In this document: positions 1 to 8,341 of the stretch, piece by piece
Layout of the letters: each line of letters starts with the position of its first letter
Numbering within the stretch: the first letter of the stretch is position 1
The notes under the pieces: model-generated
Told to the model about the DNA's origin: nothing
What the model saw: the letters and a program-made list of their open reading frames with translations, nothing else
The model's database searches: none
Assembly (NCBI RefSeq): GCF_030845175.1
Contig: NZ_CP132542.1
Location: 3,383,501-3,447,500 of the forward strand
Direction of reading: 5' to 3'
DNA from: Coralliovum pocilloporae
GTDB taxonomy: Bacteria > Pseudomonadota > Alphaproteobacteria > Rhizobiales > Cohaesibacteraceae
DNA length: 64,000 bases
Translations under genes and position numbers: made by a program

Positions 1-969
1 GTGGTCTCGATAAGCGCGAAAGGTAATAACGCGCAGTAGAGATAGGTGGTCCGTCGTACCAGAGGCGAATAGACGAACGGCAGAGGCGTGTTAGGGTCAA
101 AACTCATTGCTCACGTCCATTCTGCGATAGTCATTTTTTCGTCCGGCGCGGCGGAGGTCCGCAGGAAACCTTCTGGTTTTCAAGGACCTCCAACAAAGCC
201 GAGCGGTAAAATGGCCCCGCCCGTCGGGTTCATCAGGGAAGCGCAGCCTGACCACAAACAACAGCTTGAATAGGGTCCACCTGTCCTGCGCTCTTGTTTC
301 TGCCCATTCTGTACTTCCCTGATGAACAGAATGGGCATGAGCAATGAGTCTTGGCCCTAAAATCCGTTCACATCCGGCCTGGGACATACCGATCGCTGAC
401 AATGTCTGCGCCATAGCCAATTGTCCGTATCCGCTGATCAGTTTCTGCTCACGCGCCCGCCGGAGGCGGCGGCCGATTGTCCGGAGCGCGGCGTCTGCAG
501 CATTCCCTTGCTGTAGAAGGACCTCACCATCAGCTTCAGAAACCCATTTCACCACATCAGCCTTGACGGGGCAGGCTCGCAGGTAGCCACGGTGCAGATG
601 TGCAAAGGCAGCTGAATGGGTCAGAACAAATCGTCTGGTATCATCATCACTGACAAACAGATCAAGCTGTCGGCCGAGCGTCCGGATATCACCAATCAGG
701 GCGCCCCACAGTTTCCGCGCCTCCCACCAACGGTCATAGGCCGCATTATTGCGGAACCCCAGGAAAAGAGAGAGCGCCACACCAAAAACCCCCATTGCAG
801 CTATCGAAATTCGGGGCAAGGAAACGAGCAGGCTATCAACCACAATGACGATGGTAGACAGAAGGGCAATGCCAAGGATCTTGCCGCCGATACGCGGCAC
901 GACCGAGCCTTTCATGACAAAGAAAAGTTCAAGAGATGACGGCTGCTTCATGACGATCATGGCGATCAT
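1..969 (-). pseudogene. Bestrophin-like (UPF0187/YneE family) channel, interrupted by a repeat element
   Basis: Bestrophin-type proteins form membrane anion or cation channels. The intact N-terminal part, about 203 residues read from 969 downward, has a membrane segment near residues 29-48 and the family hallmark FRNNAAYDRWWEARKLWG near residues 72-89, and runs to GCERIL. There the reading frame enters a 266-bp element (93-358) and stops at 97 after an unrelated Arg-rich tail ending SNEF. Reading the minus strand again from 92 to 1 gives NTPLPFVYSPLVRR and then TYLYCALLPFALIETT, which is how bestrophins continue after CERI-X. The two halves are therefore one gene split by insertion. By my reading, simple removal of the element does not restore frame perfectly (one base off), so the exact junction is uncertain. 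The gene runs off the left edge. The start could be any of the three early Met codons. Confidence 0.85.
93..358. mobile_element. 266-bp non-autonomous element with 32-bp terminal inverted repeats (MITE-like)
   Basis: The ends 93-124 and 327-358 are inverted copies of each other with 28 of 32 positions matching; the shared end begins AGGGYCAARACTCATTGCT. Flanks read TTA before and TAA after, compatible with a TA target as used by IS630/Tc1-type transposases, but no transposase is encoded. Internal inverted repeats add structure: 153-160 with 184-191 (8 bp), 228-241 with 314-327 (14 bp) and 302-312 with 326-336 (11 bp). It splits the bestrophin gene and supplies the stop codon of its truncated product. 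The weak ORFs crossing it are not convincing genes. Confidence 0.75.
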
Positions 970-1224
970 CCTTCAGTTCCAGAAGAACCCGGACGGATTC
1001 AGACTTGCAGAGGCGGCTCGAGATGAGTATCGCCGACACAACGGATTGAAACTATGTTGAAAAAGCCGCTTTGTGATGCGTTCTCGACAAGCCACGCGAA
1101 ACGCTCCCAGCGCAGGTTTGCTGCAGCTCTTGAAAGCGGATGGCCCTGGGTGTCCGTTCTCAGCCGAACTGGTCTATAGTGTCCTATCTGGCATAGGGAT
1201 GATCAGCGAGGCTGCTATCGGGTT

Positions 1225-2121
1225 ATGAGAAAGCACATCAAGACGGACAGACTGGATATTGCCTACCACGATACCGGACCTGAGAATGGGCCCGCTGTCA
1301 TTCTGCTGCATGGCTTTCCTTATGATGCAAGCGCCTACTTTCAAGTGGCAGAAGCGCTTTCTGACGAGGGCCTCCGATGTATCATCCCGTATCTGCGCGG
1401 CTTCGGTGAAACGCGATTTCTGACAGCCAATATCATGCGCTCCGGACAACAGGCAGCAATTGCTCAGGATCTTCTGGATCTGATGAACACCTTGTCCATT
1501 AATCGTGCAGTCCTCGCAGGCTATGACTGGGGTGGCCGTGCTGCCTGCATAGTCTCCGCACTTTGGCCAGAACGCGTAACAGGCCTCGTGAGTTGCGGAG
1601 AAGGATACAATATCCAGAACATTCCAGCGGCGTCAGAACCAGCGTTTCCAGACGAAGAGCATCTGCTCTGGTATATCCACTATATGAACACCGAACGCGG
1701 TAGAAAGGGCCTGACGGCACATCGTGAGGCGTTTTGTCGAAAGCTATGGGTGCTCTGGTCGCCCAGTTGGGCTTTTGATGATGCGACATTCGCCAGAGCA
1801 GCTTTGTCCTTCGACAATCCGGATTTCATCGACATCGTCATTCATTCATATCGCCATCGGCTTGGAAATGCTCCAGGCGATCCGATTTACGCTGAGTTAG
1901 AACAGCAGCTGGCGAGGCAACCCAAGATCACCGTGCCAACCATCATTCTGCAGGGTCAGGATGATGGGGTCGACCCGCCATCTGCAAGCGCCATCAACAA
2001 AGCTCAATTCACATCTCTTATTCAAAGCGAGATTGTCCCAGGCACAGGCCATAATCTGCCGCAGGAGAGCCCGAAGAGCTTTGTGGAGGCCATTCTGACC
2101 ATTCACCGACAGCACCTTTAG
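1225..2121 (+). CDS. Alpha/beta hydrolase, epoxide-hydrolase-like
   Basis: A 298-aa cytoplasmic alpha/beta-hydrolase. The oxyanion-hole motif HGFP lies at residues 29-32. The nucleophile elbow GYDWGG (99-104) places Asp101 where esterases have Ser, as in epoxide hydrolases and haloalkane dehalogenases. The acidic residue is probably in GQDDGVD (around 246) and the catalytic His in GTGHNLPQE (around 276). The lid region (about 130-210) is rich in Trp, Tyr and Phe. It stands alone, divergent from the broken bestrophin gene, with a 254-bp intergenic region before it. The natural substrate cannot be told from sequence; it could also be a C-C hydrolase or dehalogenase-like enzyme. Family assignment is firm. 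Confidence 0.85.
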   Translation: MRKHIKTDRLDIAYHDTGPENGPAVILLHGFPYDASAYFQVAEALSDEGLRCIIPYLRGFGETRFLTANIMRSGQQAAIAQDLLDLMNTLSINRAVLAGYDWGGRAACIVSALWPERVTGLVSCGEGYNIQNIPAASEPAFPDEEHLLWYIHYMNTERGRKGLTAHREAFCRKLWVLWSPSWAFDDATFARAALSFDNPDFIDIVIHSYRHRLGNAPGDPIYAELEQQLARQPKITVPTIILQGQDDGVDPPSASAINKAQFTSLIQSEIVPGTGHNLPQESPKSFVEAILTIHRQHL

Positions 2122-3010
2122 ATTAAAGTGTAAAGCTCTTTTAGAACAGTAATCTGAGAAAGTTTCTTAAATGAATATCGCTATGTATGGAAATTGATTT
2201 TAAAATAAAAGTTCCATAATATATATTATGCGATAAATAGATGTAATCTCCCATGATACGCCAGATATCCAAAGGCATGCCTTCCCATACCCCGCCTCAC
2301 TCAGACTAATCTCCAAATCAGCACTACTAGACCCACGCCGGAATGTAGTCCGGCACCAAGGCACATAAAGAAGCCTCAAATTTTGCAGGATGAGAACAAC
2401 CCGGCAGCACAGATGCCTCAGACCCTGCTGCACCGCTACACATGACTGGATATCCAAACATCATCAGTTTGGGTAACGTCAAAGGTATAGACTGAGCAAG
2501 AGACAGACCCCATTTCAACAACCAAACAGCGCTATCACGCCACAAAACACATCATCCACAATATGAGATAACTCTGGCAGCCAACACGAATTCCACACGA
2601 GTCAAAACCGACCGTTCATCGGGTTCACTCATTATACGCAATTTCCTCGCTACAGCGTGCTTCTGAAAAGTTGATAGACTTTTCAGACAAAAGCTCACGC
2701 AAAAACAAACTCTTAAAGCACCGCCACCAATTCAGGTTAAAGGTCTGGTGTTTTAACAAAGGTTTGGGAGAAATACGGCTGGCTCTCAAAGGAATGCAGT
2801 GAAACCACGCAGTACAGTTACTCTCGCATGCCTGAAGCAATTTCTGTGACTGCCTTGTACAAAGACTGATCCACTTCACTGACAATCCATATCCACGCTA
2901 AAGGCTCTTTTCTTTTGCAATCGTACTGCACTCAAGCAGCTTCGAGAAAACATCAGAAATACACCATAACACACTGATAAATAAAAACATTAATTAGTTA
3001 AATCAATGCA
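2122..3010. other. Gene-poor AT-rich intergenic region with one dispersed repeat
   Basis: About 890 bp without a credible gene. The short open frames here have poor composition, no recognisable domain and no convincing ribosome binding site. The one identifiable structure is a copy of the 107-bp palindromic repeat at 2650-2756. AT content is visibly higher than in flanking genes, particularly near 2150-2240 and 2930-3010. Confidence 0.6.
2650..2756 (+). repeat. 107-bp palindromic dispersed repeat, copy A
   Basis: Same length as copy B at 59176-59282, and 98 of 107 positions match by hand alignment. Two nested hairpins: CTGAAAAGT paired with ACTTTTCAG across 6 bases, and TTAAAGCACC paired with GGTGTTTTAA across about 24 bases. 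It sits in a non-coding stretch. No ORF or terminal duplication is evident. Confidence 0.85.
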
Positions 3011-3751
3011 TTAATAATTGGACTTAAGCGAAGCAACTACAGGGGTTAATTCCCTCAGAAGTTTCCGTCTGATTGCTTGAGGATAATCGCTGAACCGGTT
3101 CGCTGTCACGATGAAAGCACCCTGCCCGCCAATCACATGGTCTCTGTAATAGCTTTGGAGTTCAGGTTCCTTTTCCAGAATGACCAGCCCATTGATCGTC
3201 ACATTCTGACTGACCAGCATATCCCGGATCGGACGCGGCTGTTGCCCTTCATTGCTGGGGCCATCGCCTGAGACATCAATGATACGGCGCTGACAGACAG
3301 CTGGCGCACGGGCTTCCGGCCTGCCGATAAACGCCAACGCCTCACCAATGGCCGTAGAATAGATACCGTAGTGGCGTATCTGCCTGCGAATAGTGTCGGC
3401 CAAAGCCAGCATAGTGTCTGCATTGTGAACACGGGTCCACGGCACAGAAAACGTCTGATGAGCGTCGCCACTCCATTGGACCACACTGATCCACACATCA
3501 TCCGGAGCATGAAGCATGATCGCCTGGATGATATCCGGTGATGAGAGAGCATCGGCCAGACCATCCACCTGCAGCCTGTATTGTGAGGCGTTGATACTTC
3601 CGGACACATCAATCGCCAGGGTCAACTCTATCGCACACCCTCGCGCCTGCTGAGCGCTTGCTGATGAAACAATAAAGCCCTCTTTTGCGCCCAAAGCCAG
3701 CAACAGCAACCCAGCTATGACTATGCTACTCTGTTTCTGCCGTATCAGCAT
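3011..3751 (-). CDS. DUF1194 protein, exported von Willebrand factor A-like
   Basis: I place the start at the Met at 3751 (246 aa), because it begins a signal-like sequence, MLIRQKQSSIVIAGLLLLAL, with a probable cleavage after ASA near residue 33. The frame stays open 75 codons further upstream, but that part is not signal-like. The mature protein is a VWA fold: strand plus MIDAS motif AIDVSGSIN (DVSGS at 48-52) and a second metal-site segment IIDVSGDGPSNEG. This is characteristic of DUF1194 proteins of alphaproteobacteria, which are secreted or periplasmic and of unknown function. It is divergent from mazG. Confidence 0.82.
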   Translation of the reverse strand: MLIRQKQSSIVIAGLLLLALGAKEGFIVSSASAQQARGCAIELTLAIDVSGSINASQYRLQVDGLADALSSPDIIQAIMLHAPDDVWISVVQWSGDAHQTFSVPWTRVHNADTMLALADTIRRQIRHYGIYSTAIGEALAFIGRPEARAPAVCQRRIIDVSGDGPSNEGQQPRPIRDMLVSQNVTINGLVILEKEPELQSYYRDHVIGGQGAFIVTANRFSDYPQAIRRKLLRELTPVVASLKSNY

Positions 3752-3988
3752 CCTGTTCAGGACAGCCTGAAAGCACCCATAGAGGACAGACAAACCCCAT
3801 TGAGAGATAACAAGCCCTGCAAGGCTCCCTCCTCTCTCTATAGACTGACCTGGCTTAAGGGTATCAGAATAGCGCATTCTAGGGAGCATGCCCCAGTTCG
3901 CATCAAGACGCCAGCCGCCAATACCCTCCAGGAGCCCGATAAGAAGCCTGCTTCTCTTCAAATGTTCGTTTGACACCGCACGGGCATC

Positions 3989-4852
3989 ATGATCATGACT
4001 ATGCCAGACAGATATGCACCCGGCCTCTATTCCATGGAATTCAAGATGAAACCATCACGTGATATCGCCCGACTGCTGGAGATCATGAAGGCCCTGCGGA
4101 CGCCTGTGACCGGCTGCCCCTGGGATCTGGAACAGACCTTTGAGACCATTGCCCCCTACACGATTGAAGAAGCCTATGAAGTGGCTGACGCCATCCAGAG
4201 AGACGATCTCATAGATCTCGAGGACGAGTTGGGCGACCTGCTTTTGCAGGTCGTCTATCACGCTCAGATGGCGGAAGAACAGGGCCAGTTCGATTTTGGC
4301 GATGTGGTCATGGCAATCACAAAGAAGATGATCAGGCGCCACCCGCACGTGTTTGAGAATGAAAGAAGCGATATTAAAGGCATAAAAACCCGCTGGGAAG
4401 ATATCAAAGCCATAGAAAAGCAAGAAAAACAGCAGCGAAAAAATCAGATTAACAAACCAGAAGAAAATGCTGAAGTTAAAGGATTACTTGAAGACATTCC
4501 GAATAATTTTCCGGCTAATATGGAAGCGCAGAAACTCCAGAAACGCGCAGGAACAGTTGGCTTCGACTGGAACGACCTCAGTCTGGTTCTGGATAAGATG
4601 GAAGAAGAAATAGCCGAAATCCGGGAAGCTTTGACCACGACCCCCGAAACGGTAAAGGAAGAGGTCGGCGACCTGATGTTCTGCGCAGTCAATGTTGCGC
4701 GCCACGCAGGGGTGGAAGCCGAAGACGCCTTGAGGGGGTGTAATAATAAATTTAGAAAGAGATTCAATTACATAGAAAGAAATATTAACTCCATAAATGA
4801 TGCAACGCTTGAAGAGATGGAAGATTTATGGAAAAATTCAAAAAATCAATAA
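3989..4852 (+). CDS. mazG: Nucleoside triphosphate pyrophosphohydrolase MazG
   Basis: All-alpha NTP pyrophosphatase that hydrolyses (d)NTPs to the monophosphate and pyrophosphate, house-cleaning aberrant nucleotides and limiting ppGpp-linked toxicity. Tandem MazG domains are visible: the first with GCPWDLEQTFETIAPYTIEE and the metal-binding DELGDLLLQVVYHAQMA, the second with EEIAEIREAL followed by EEVGDLMFCAVNVARHAG. A Lys/Glu-rich linker (about residues 145-175) separates them. The frame allows 287 aa; the Met at residue 16 or 20 is closer to the family start, since homologues begin shortly before the IARLLEIMKALR segment. The 3-prime end is unusually AT-rich. It converges on hflX with a single base between the stop codons, a long-standing alphaproteobacterial neighbourhood (hfq-hflX-mazG). 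Confidence 0.95.
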   Translation: MIMTMPDRYAPGLYSMEFKMKPSRDIARLLEIMKALRTPVTGCPWDLEQTFETIAPYTIEEAYEVADAIQRDDLIDLEDELGDLLLQVVYHAQMAEEQGQFDFGDVVMAITKKMIRRHPHVFENERSDIKGIKTRWEDIKAIEKQEKQQRKNQINKPEENAEVKGLLEDIPNNFPANMEAQKLQKRAGTVGFDWNDLSLVLDKMEEEIAEIREALTTTPETVKEEVGDLMFCAVNVARHAGVEAEDALRGCNNKFRKRFNYIERNINSINDATLEEMEDLWKNSKNQ

Positions 4853-4853
4853 G

Positions 4854-6305
4854 TTATATAAATTTTTTAAATTTATATATAAATTCTTTTTGCCGCTTGG
4901 AGGAAACCCTCACATCAAACAGGATTGCATGATCATCATCGGCCCTGTCGAGAACCTCACAGTTCTGATAGAGCCATGCCATATCTGCACCATTCTCAGT
5001 CGGCAAGGAAACTTTGTAGATCGGCCGATGAGCATTCAACCGTTCTTCAATAACATCCAGAACCTTGTCCAGCCCCTGACCGGTCAGGGCCGAAACAGGC
5101 AAAGCTCTGAACGACGCATTCCGATTCATTGGCTTATCAAGGCCTGTGCCTTGAGGCTCACTGTGCAGCGGATCAAAACCTGATGGGCCGCTCTCGCCAG
5201 GCTGAACATCCTGACTGATCACGCCCCCCTGCTCTGCATCCCGATCTTCCGGAGCGCGTCTTTGATCCTCGGAAGACAGGAGGTCAATCTTGTTCCAGAT
5301 CTCCAGAATAGTCTCTGGAGTGGACTTGATGCCCAGATCCTCAAGAACCTGTTTCACATCGTCCGCCTGAAGATTGCTATCTTCATGAGCAATGTCCCGC
5401 ACATGAAGAACAAGATCAGCCTCGATCACCTCTTCAAGAGTTGCCCGAAAGGCAGCAATCAGATGCGTCGGCAGATCAGAGATGAACCCGACCGTGTCAC
5501 TGAGAATGATATCAGTCCCGTTAGGCAGAGTTACCGATCGCAAAGTCGGATCCAGTGTCGCAAACAGAAGGTCCTTTGCAAGGACATCAGCTTCCGTCAT
5601 CTTGTTGAACAAGGTCGACTTGCCCGCATTGGTATAGCCGACCAGGGCAACAACAGGCCGGGGCACCTTCTTCCTTTTGGCACGATGCAGGTGGCGGGTT
5701 TTGCGAACCTTCTCGATCTCTTTCTCAAGGCGCCCTATTTTCTCCTGCAGCTGGCGCCTGTCGGCCTCAATCTGCGTCTCACCAGGACCACCAAGGAAAC
5801 CGACACCACCGCGCTGCCGCTCCAGATGGGTCCAGCTTCGAACAAGGCGGCCCTTCTGATAATTCAGATGGGCGAGCTCCACCTGCAGCCTACCTTCCTT
5901 GGTCTGCGCACGGTCGCCAAAGATTTCGAGAATGAGCGCTGTGCGGTCCAGAACCTTTGCCTTCCAGGCCCGTTCCAGATTCCGTTGCTGCACCGGTGTC
6001 AGAGCGTGGTCGACTATCACAAGTTCCGTCTCCAGCGCTTCCACGGCCTGCTGGATTTCGTCCACCTTACCACGCCCAAGCAATGTAGAGGGACGCGGGT
6101 CACGGACCGGCACAAGAACCACATCTTCGATTGAAAGGTGAATGGCTGCCGCAAGCCCGGTAATTTCCTCACATCGGGCAGCATCAGAACGCGCCTGACT
6201 AGATTGGCCAGGCGGCATAACCGGAACAACGATTATCGCTTTTGTTGTCTTGGACTGACGGTCAACTCCCGTCAGCCTCTGCACATCACGTTGCTTTTCA
6301 GTCAA
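4854..6305 (-). CDS. hflX: GTPase HflX
   Basis: Ribosome-associated GTPase that splits stalled or stressed 70S ribosomes. The N-terminal HflX domain includes LLGRGKVDEI and VIVDHALTPVQQRNLE; then come the family signature GVGFLGGPGETQIEADRR (167-184) and a coiled coil. The G domain has P-loop GYTNAGKS (223-230), switch/G3 DTVGFISDLP (270-279), G4 NKID (338-341) and G5 SAL (406-408). Odd: about 50 residues (roughly 346-396), rich in Asp, Glu, Gly and Pro, lie between G4 and G5, where most homologues have a short loop. It lies 17 bp downstream of hfq and is probably cotranscribed. Its last codons coincide with an AT-rich palindrome at 4855-4879. Confidence 0.96.
   Translation of the reverse strand: MTEKQRDVQRLTGVDRQSKTTKAIIVVPVMPPGQSSQARSDAARCEEITGLAAAIHLSIEDVVLVPVRDPRPSTLLGRGKVDEIQQAVEALETELVIVDHALTPVQQRNLERAWKAKVLDRTALILEIFGDRAQTKEGRLQVELAHLNYQKGRLVRSWTHLERQRGGVGFLGGPGETQIEADRRQLQEKIGRLEKEIEKVRKTRHLHRAKRKKVPRPVVALVGYTNAGKSTLFNKMTEADVLAKDLLFATLDPTLRSVTLPNGTDIILSDTVGFISDLPTHLIAAFRATLEEVIEADLVLHVRDIAHEDSNLQADDVKQVLEDLGIKSTPETILEIWNKIDLLSSEDQRRAPEDRDAEQGGVISQDVQPGESGPSGFDPLHSEPQGTGLDKPMNRNASFRALPVSALTGQGLDKVLDVIEERLNAHRPIYKVSLPTENGADMAWLYQNCEVLDRADDDHAILFDVRVSSKRQKEFIYKFKKFI
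4855..4879. terminator. AT-rich palindrome at the mazG/hflX convergent stops
   Basis: An 11-bp perfect stem (TATATAAATTT with AAATTTATATA) around a TTT loop, covering the last codons of hflX and beginning three bases after mazG ends. Position between convergent genes and runs of T and A on both strands suggest a bidirectional terminator. The stem has no GC, so strength is doubtful. Confidence 0.45.
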
Positions 6306-6322
6306 TCAACACCGACCAGGGA

Positions 6323-6565
6323 TTAGCTCCCGTCAACCTCGGGATCAAACAACTGAACAGGCTGTCCAGGCATGATCGTCGAAATTGCATGTTTGTAGAC
6401 GAGCTGGGAATGACCGTCCCGTCGAAGAAGAACGCAGAAATTATCAAACCAGGTTACAACGCCCTGAAGCTTGACACCATTGACCAGAAAAATTGTCAGC
6501 GGCGTTTTGTTTTTGCGAACATTATTGAGAAACGTGTCTTGAAGGTTTTGCGCACGATCCGCCAT
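6323..6565 (-). CDS. hfq: RNA chaperone Hfq
   Basis: 80-aa Sm-like hexameric RNA chaperone that pairs small RNAs with mRNAs. The Sm1 region ([15 protein letters not shown] and [16 protein letters not shown]) and the Sm2 signature YKHAISTI are complete, including the distal-face and proximal-face residues expected in alphaproteobacteria. The short C-terminus ([10 protein letters not shown]) is normal for the class. An AAAGG ribosome binding site precedes the ATG. It is followed by hflX after 17 bp, the classical hfq-hflX pair. About 300 bp separate it from trkH upstream, which leaves room for its own promoter. Confidence 0.98.
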   Translation of the reverse strand: MADRAQNLQDTFLNNVRKNKTPLTIFLVNGVKLQGVVTWFDNFCVLLRRDGHSQLVYKHAISTIMPGQPVQLFDPEVDGS

Positions 6566-6836
6566 GTCTTGCCTTTTATTTTAATCCAATTATTGCGAAT
6601 GAGACAAGGAACGGCCTCCGGTCCCTATCCATCCGATTCCCCAAACCCCGCTTGAATCACGGTCTTACAAGAGCTTGCAGAGCCCTTCAGCATATTAGAA
6701 TTTCGAGAACTATTGCAACTCCCCAATTGATCGATCTGTCTACAAGAGCCTGAAAAACAATTCAATGGGGAAATAAGTCACATAAAGTGGTTCCGGAAAA
6801 CGGCCACCCTACCAGGGTTGAACTCCCCTCTCCCTG

Positions 6837-6859
6837 TAGGGCCAAAATTCATTGCTGAC
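6837..6859 (+). repeat. Solo end of the TIR element at the 3-prime end of trkH
   Basis: TAGGGCCAAAATTCATTGCT matches the terminal repeat of the 93-358 element over its outer 20 or so bases (about two mismatches) and then diverges. No inverted partner is visible nearby. It abuts the stop codon of trkH (6862), so part of the last codons of that gene may derive from the element. Confidence 0.5.
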
Positions 6860-6861
6860 CA

Positions 6862-8331
6862 TCAGATCCTGGGAATTTTGACCTGTCCCAGAATTCCAAA
6901 AATCAGAACCACATCCAACCGCCCCGCAACCATCAGGGCTGACAGGGCCATCTTCCCTTCATGGCTGAGCTCACTGTAAGACGGCCAGTCCGCCGCCTGT
7001 ATCCATCCGCTTGAATAGATCTGCCCGATCAGAGACAGATTGCTGATGGCCGCCGTCAATGCAGCAGGCATTGGCACCTGATCAACCATGGACAGAATGG
7101 CGGCAGTTGCAGCGACTAAGAGGACAGACAGGCAGAACGCGGTCCAAATCGCTTTCATCAACTGCATATCATAGGGCTGGCTGCCAAAACGGGAGGGCCT
7201 GATACTATGTGGATGAACCAGGCGCTCTACCTCACGCAGAGACTGAACCAGCATGCCACCGATACGATAAAGTTTCAAACCGCCTGCAGCTGAAAACGTG
7301 GTTCCGCCCATAAAACAGATCATCAGAAGAAGCGGCAAAGGCAGGACCGTCATACCGGCGGAGCGTGCATCAAAACCGGTACTGGTTACAATGGAGATTC
7401 CGGTGGTCACGCCTTCAGCAAGTGCCACAAACGGATGAAGCACCAGCGAACTGCCAGCCAGCTGATAGAAGGTGACAGCAAACAGCAGCCCAAGCCCCAG
7501 ACCGAGAAGAAGCACCAGATAGCTCTCGCGATGTTCCATAATCAGCTGAATACGGCGGGACAGGATCATCCGGTGCCACAACAGACTGGTCGCCCCCATC
7601 AGCATGAACACTGACAGCACCAGCGAGACGCCTGTATTGCCGTAGACATCAAGGGTACCGTCCCTCGGCATGAAGCCGCCGGTCGACACCGTTGCGAAAG
7701 CCAGGCAAATGGCATCGAACGGGTCAATGCCCGATGCATAAAGCAGGATAGCACAGACCAGAGTAATCAGACTGTATCCGGCAACGATCTGCCGGATCAC
7801 ATGCACCGCATGCAGACTTTCTCTGTCAGCATGACGCGGGTCGATCAGACGGATATGCCGAGATGGCAACCCGCCCAGGCCACCCGGGGCAAGGATAAAC
7901 AGGATTGTCACCAGGGTCAGCAGGCCTCCGAACCACTGAATTTCCGACCGCCAGAACACGAGAGACTTCGGCAAGGCATCAATGGATTGTGTCAGCGTGG
8001 CACCGCTTGTGGTCAGGCCCGACGTTGCTTCAAACAAAGCATCAACCGGCTGATATCCCCCTACAATCACAAAGGGCATGGACGCATAGAACGGCAGGAT
8101 AAGCCATGTCAGCAGACAGAGGATAAAGCCCTGATATCGGTTCAGCTGCCGCTCATGACCGCGGATTGCCTGAAACACCATCGCAGACATAAAGGTGCCC
8201 AGGACCGACAGCATGATGAAGTCGACCATGGCCTGTCCCTCATCAAAGGACCAGGCGACAGCGGCAGGCATCACGGCACTCAACGACAGAGTGCCAAAAA
8301 TAAATGAGATATAATAGAGGGTTCCGAACAT
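6862..8331 (-). CDS. trkH: Trk potassium uptake transmembrane subunit TrkH/TrkG
   Basis: Integral inner-membrane K+ channel subunit of the Trk system, gated by TrkA. 489 aa with four M1-P-M2 repeats; selectivity-filter loops are recognisable as TSGLTTSGATLTQS, TVSTGGFMPRDGT, TSTGFDARSAG and a more degenerate fourth (AISNLSLIGQIY). An IMEHRESYLVLLLGLGLG-type membrane helix lies mid-protein. The gene starts 10 bp after trkA ends, so the two are cotranscribed. The extreme C-terminus (GILGQVKIPRI) does not resemble the usual aromatic TrkH ending, and the stop abuts a repeat end, which suggests a small tail replacement. Confidence 0.93.
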   Translation of the reverse strand: MFGTLYYISFIFGTLSLSAVMPAAVAWSFDEGQAMVDFIMLSVLGTFMSAMVFQAIRGHERQLNRYQGFILCLLTWLILPFYASMPFVIVGGYQPVDALFEATSGLTTSGATLTQSIDALPKSLVFWRSEIQWFGGLLTLVTILFILAPGGLGGLPSRHIRLIDPRHADRESLHAVHVIRQIVAGYSLITLVCAILLYASGIDPFDAICLAFATVSTGGFMPRDGTLDVYGNTGVSLVLSVFMLMGATSLLWHRMILSRRIQLIMEHRESYLVLLLGLGLGLLFAVTFYQLAGSSLVLHPFVALAEGVTTGISIVTSTGFDARSAGMTVLPLPLLLMICFMGGTTFSAAGGLKLYRIGGMLVQSLREVERLVHPHSIRPSRFGSQPYDMQLMKAIWTAFCLSVLLVAATAAILSMVDQVPMPAALTAAISNLSLIGQIYSSGWIQAADWPSYSELSHEGKMALSALMVAGRLDVVLIFGILGQVKIPRI

Positions 8332-8341
8332 CTGGTCAGGC

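Noticed and set aside
88..273. Small plus-strand ORF across the repeat element
   Set aside because: It lies wholly in the TIR element and has no domain or ribosome binding site; it is an incidental open frame.
2650..2756. Palindromic repeats taken for a CRISPR array
   Set aside because: Copies are far apart, without regular spacing or spacers, and no cas gene is present.
2200..2885. Several minus-strand ORFs in the gap 2122-3010
   Set aside because: Low-quality, mutually overlapping translations with no recognisable motif, in an AT-rich region crossed by a repeat.
5262..6134. Long plus-strand ORF of about 290 codons opposite hflX
   Set aside because: It is antisense to a clearly real GTPase gene, with no domain of its own.
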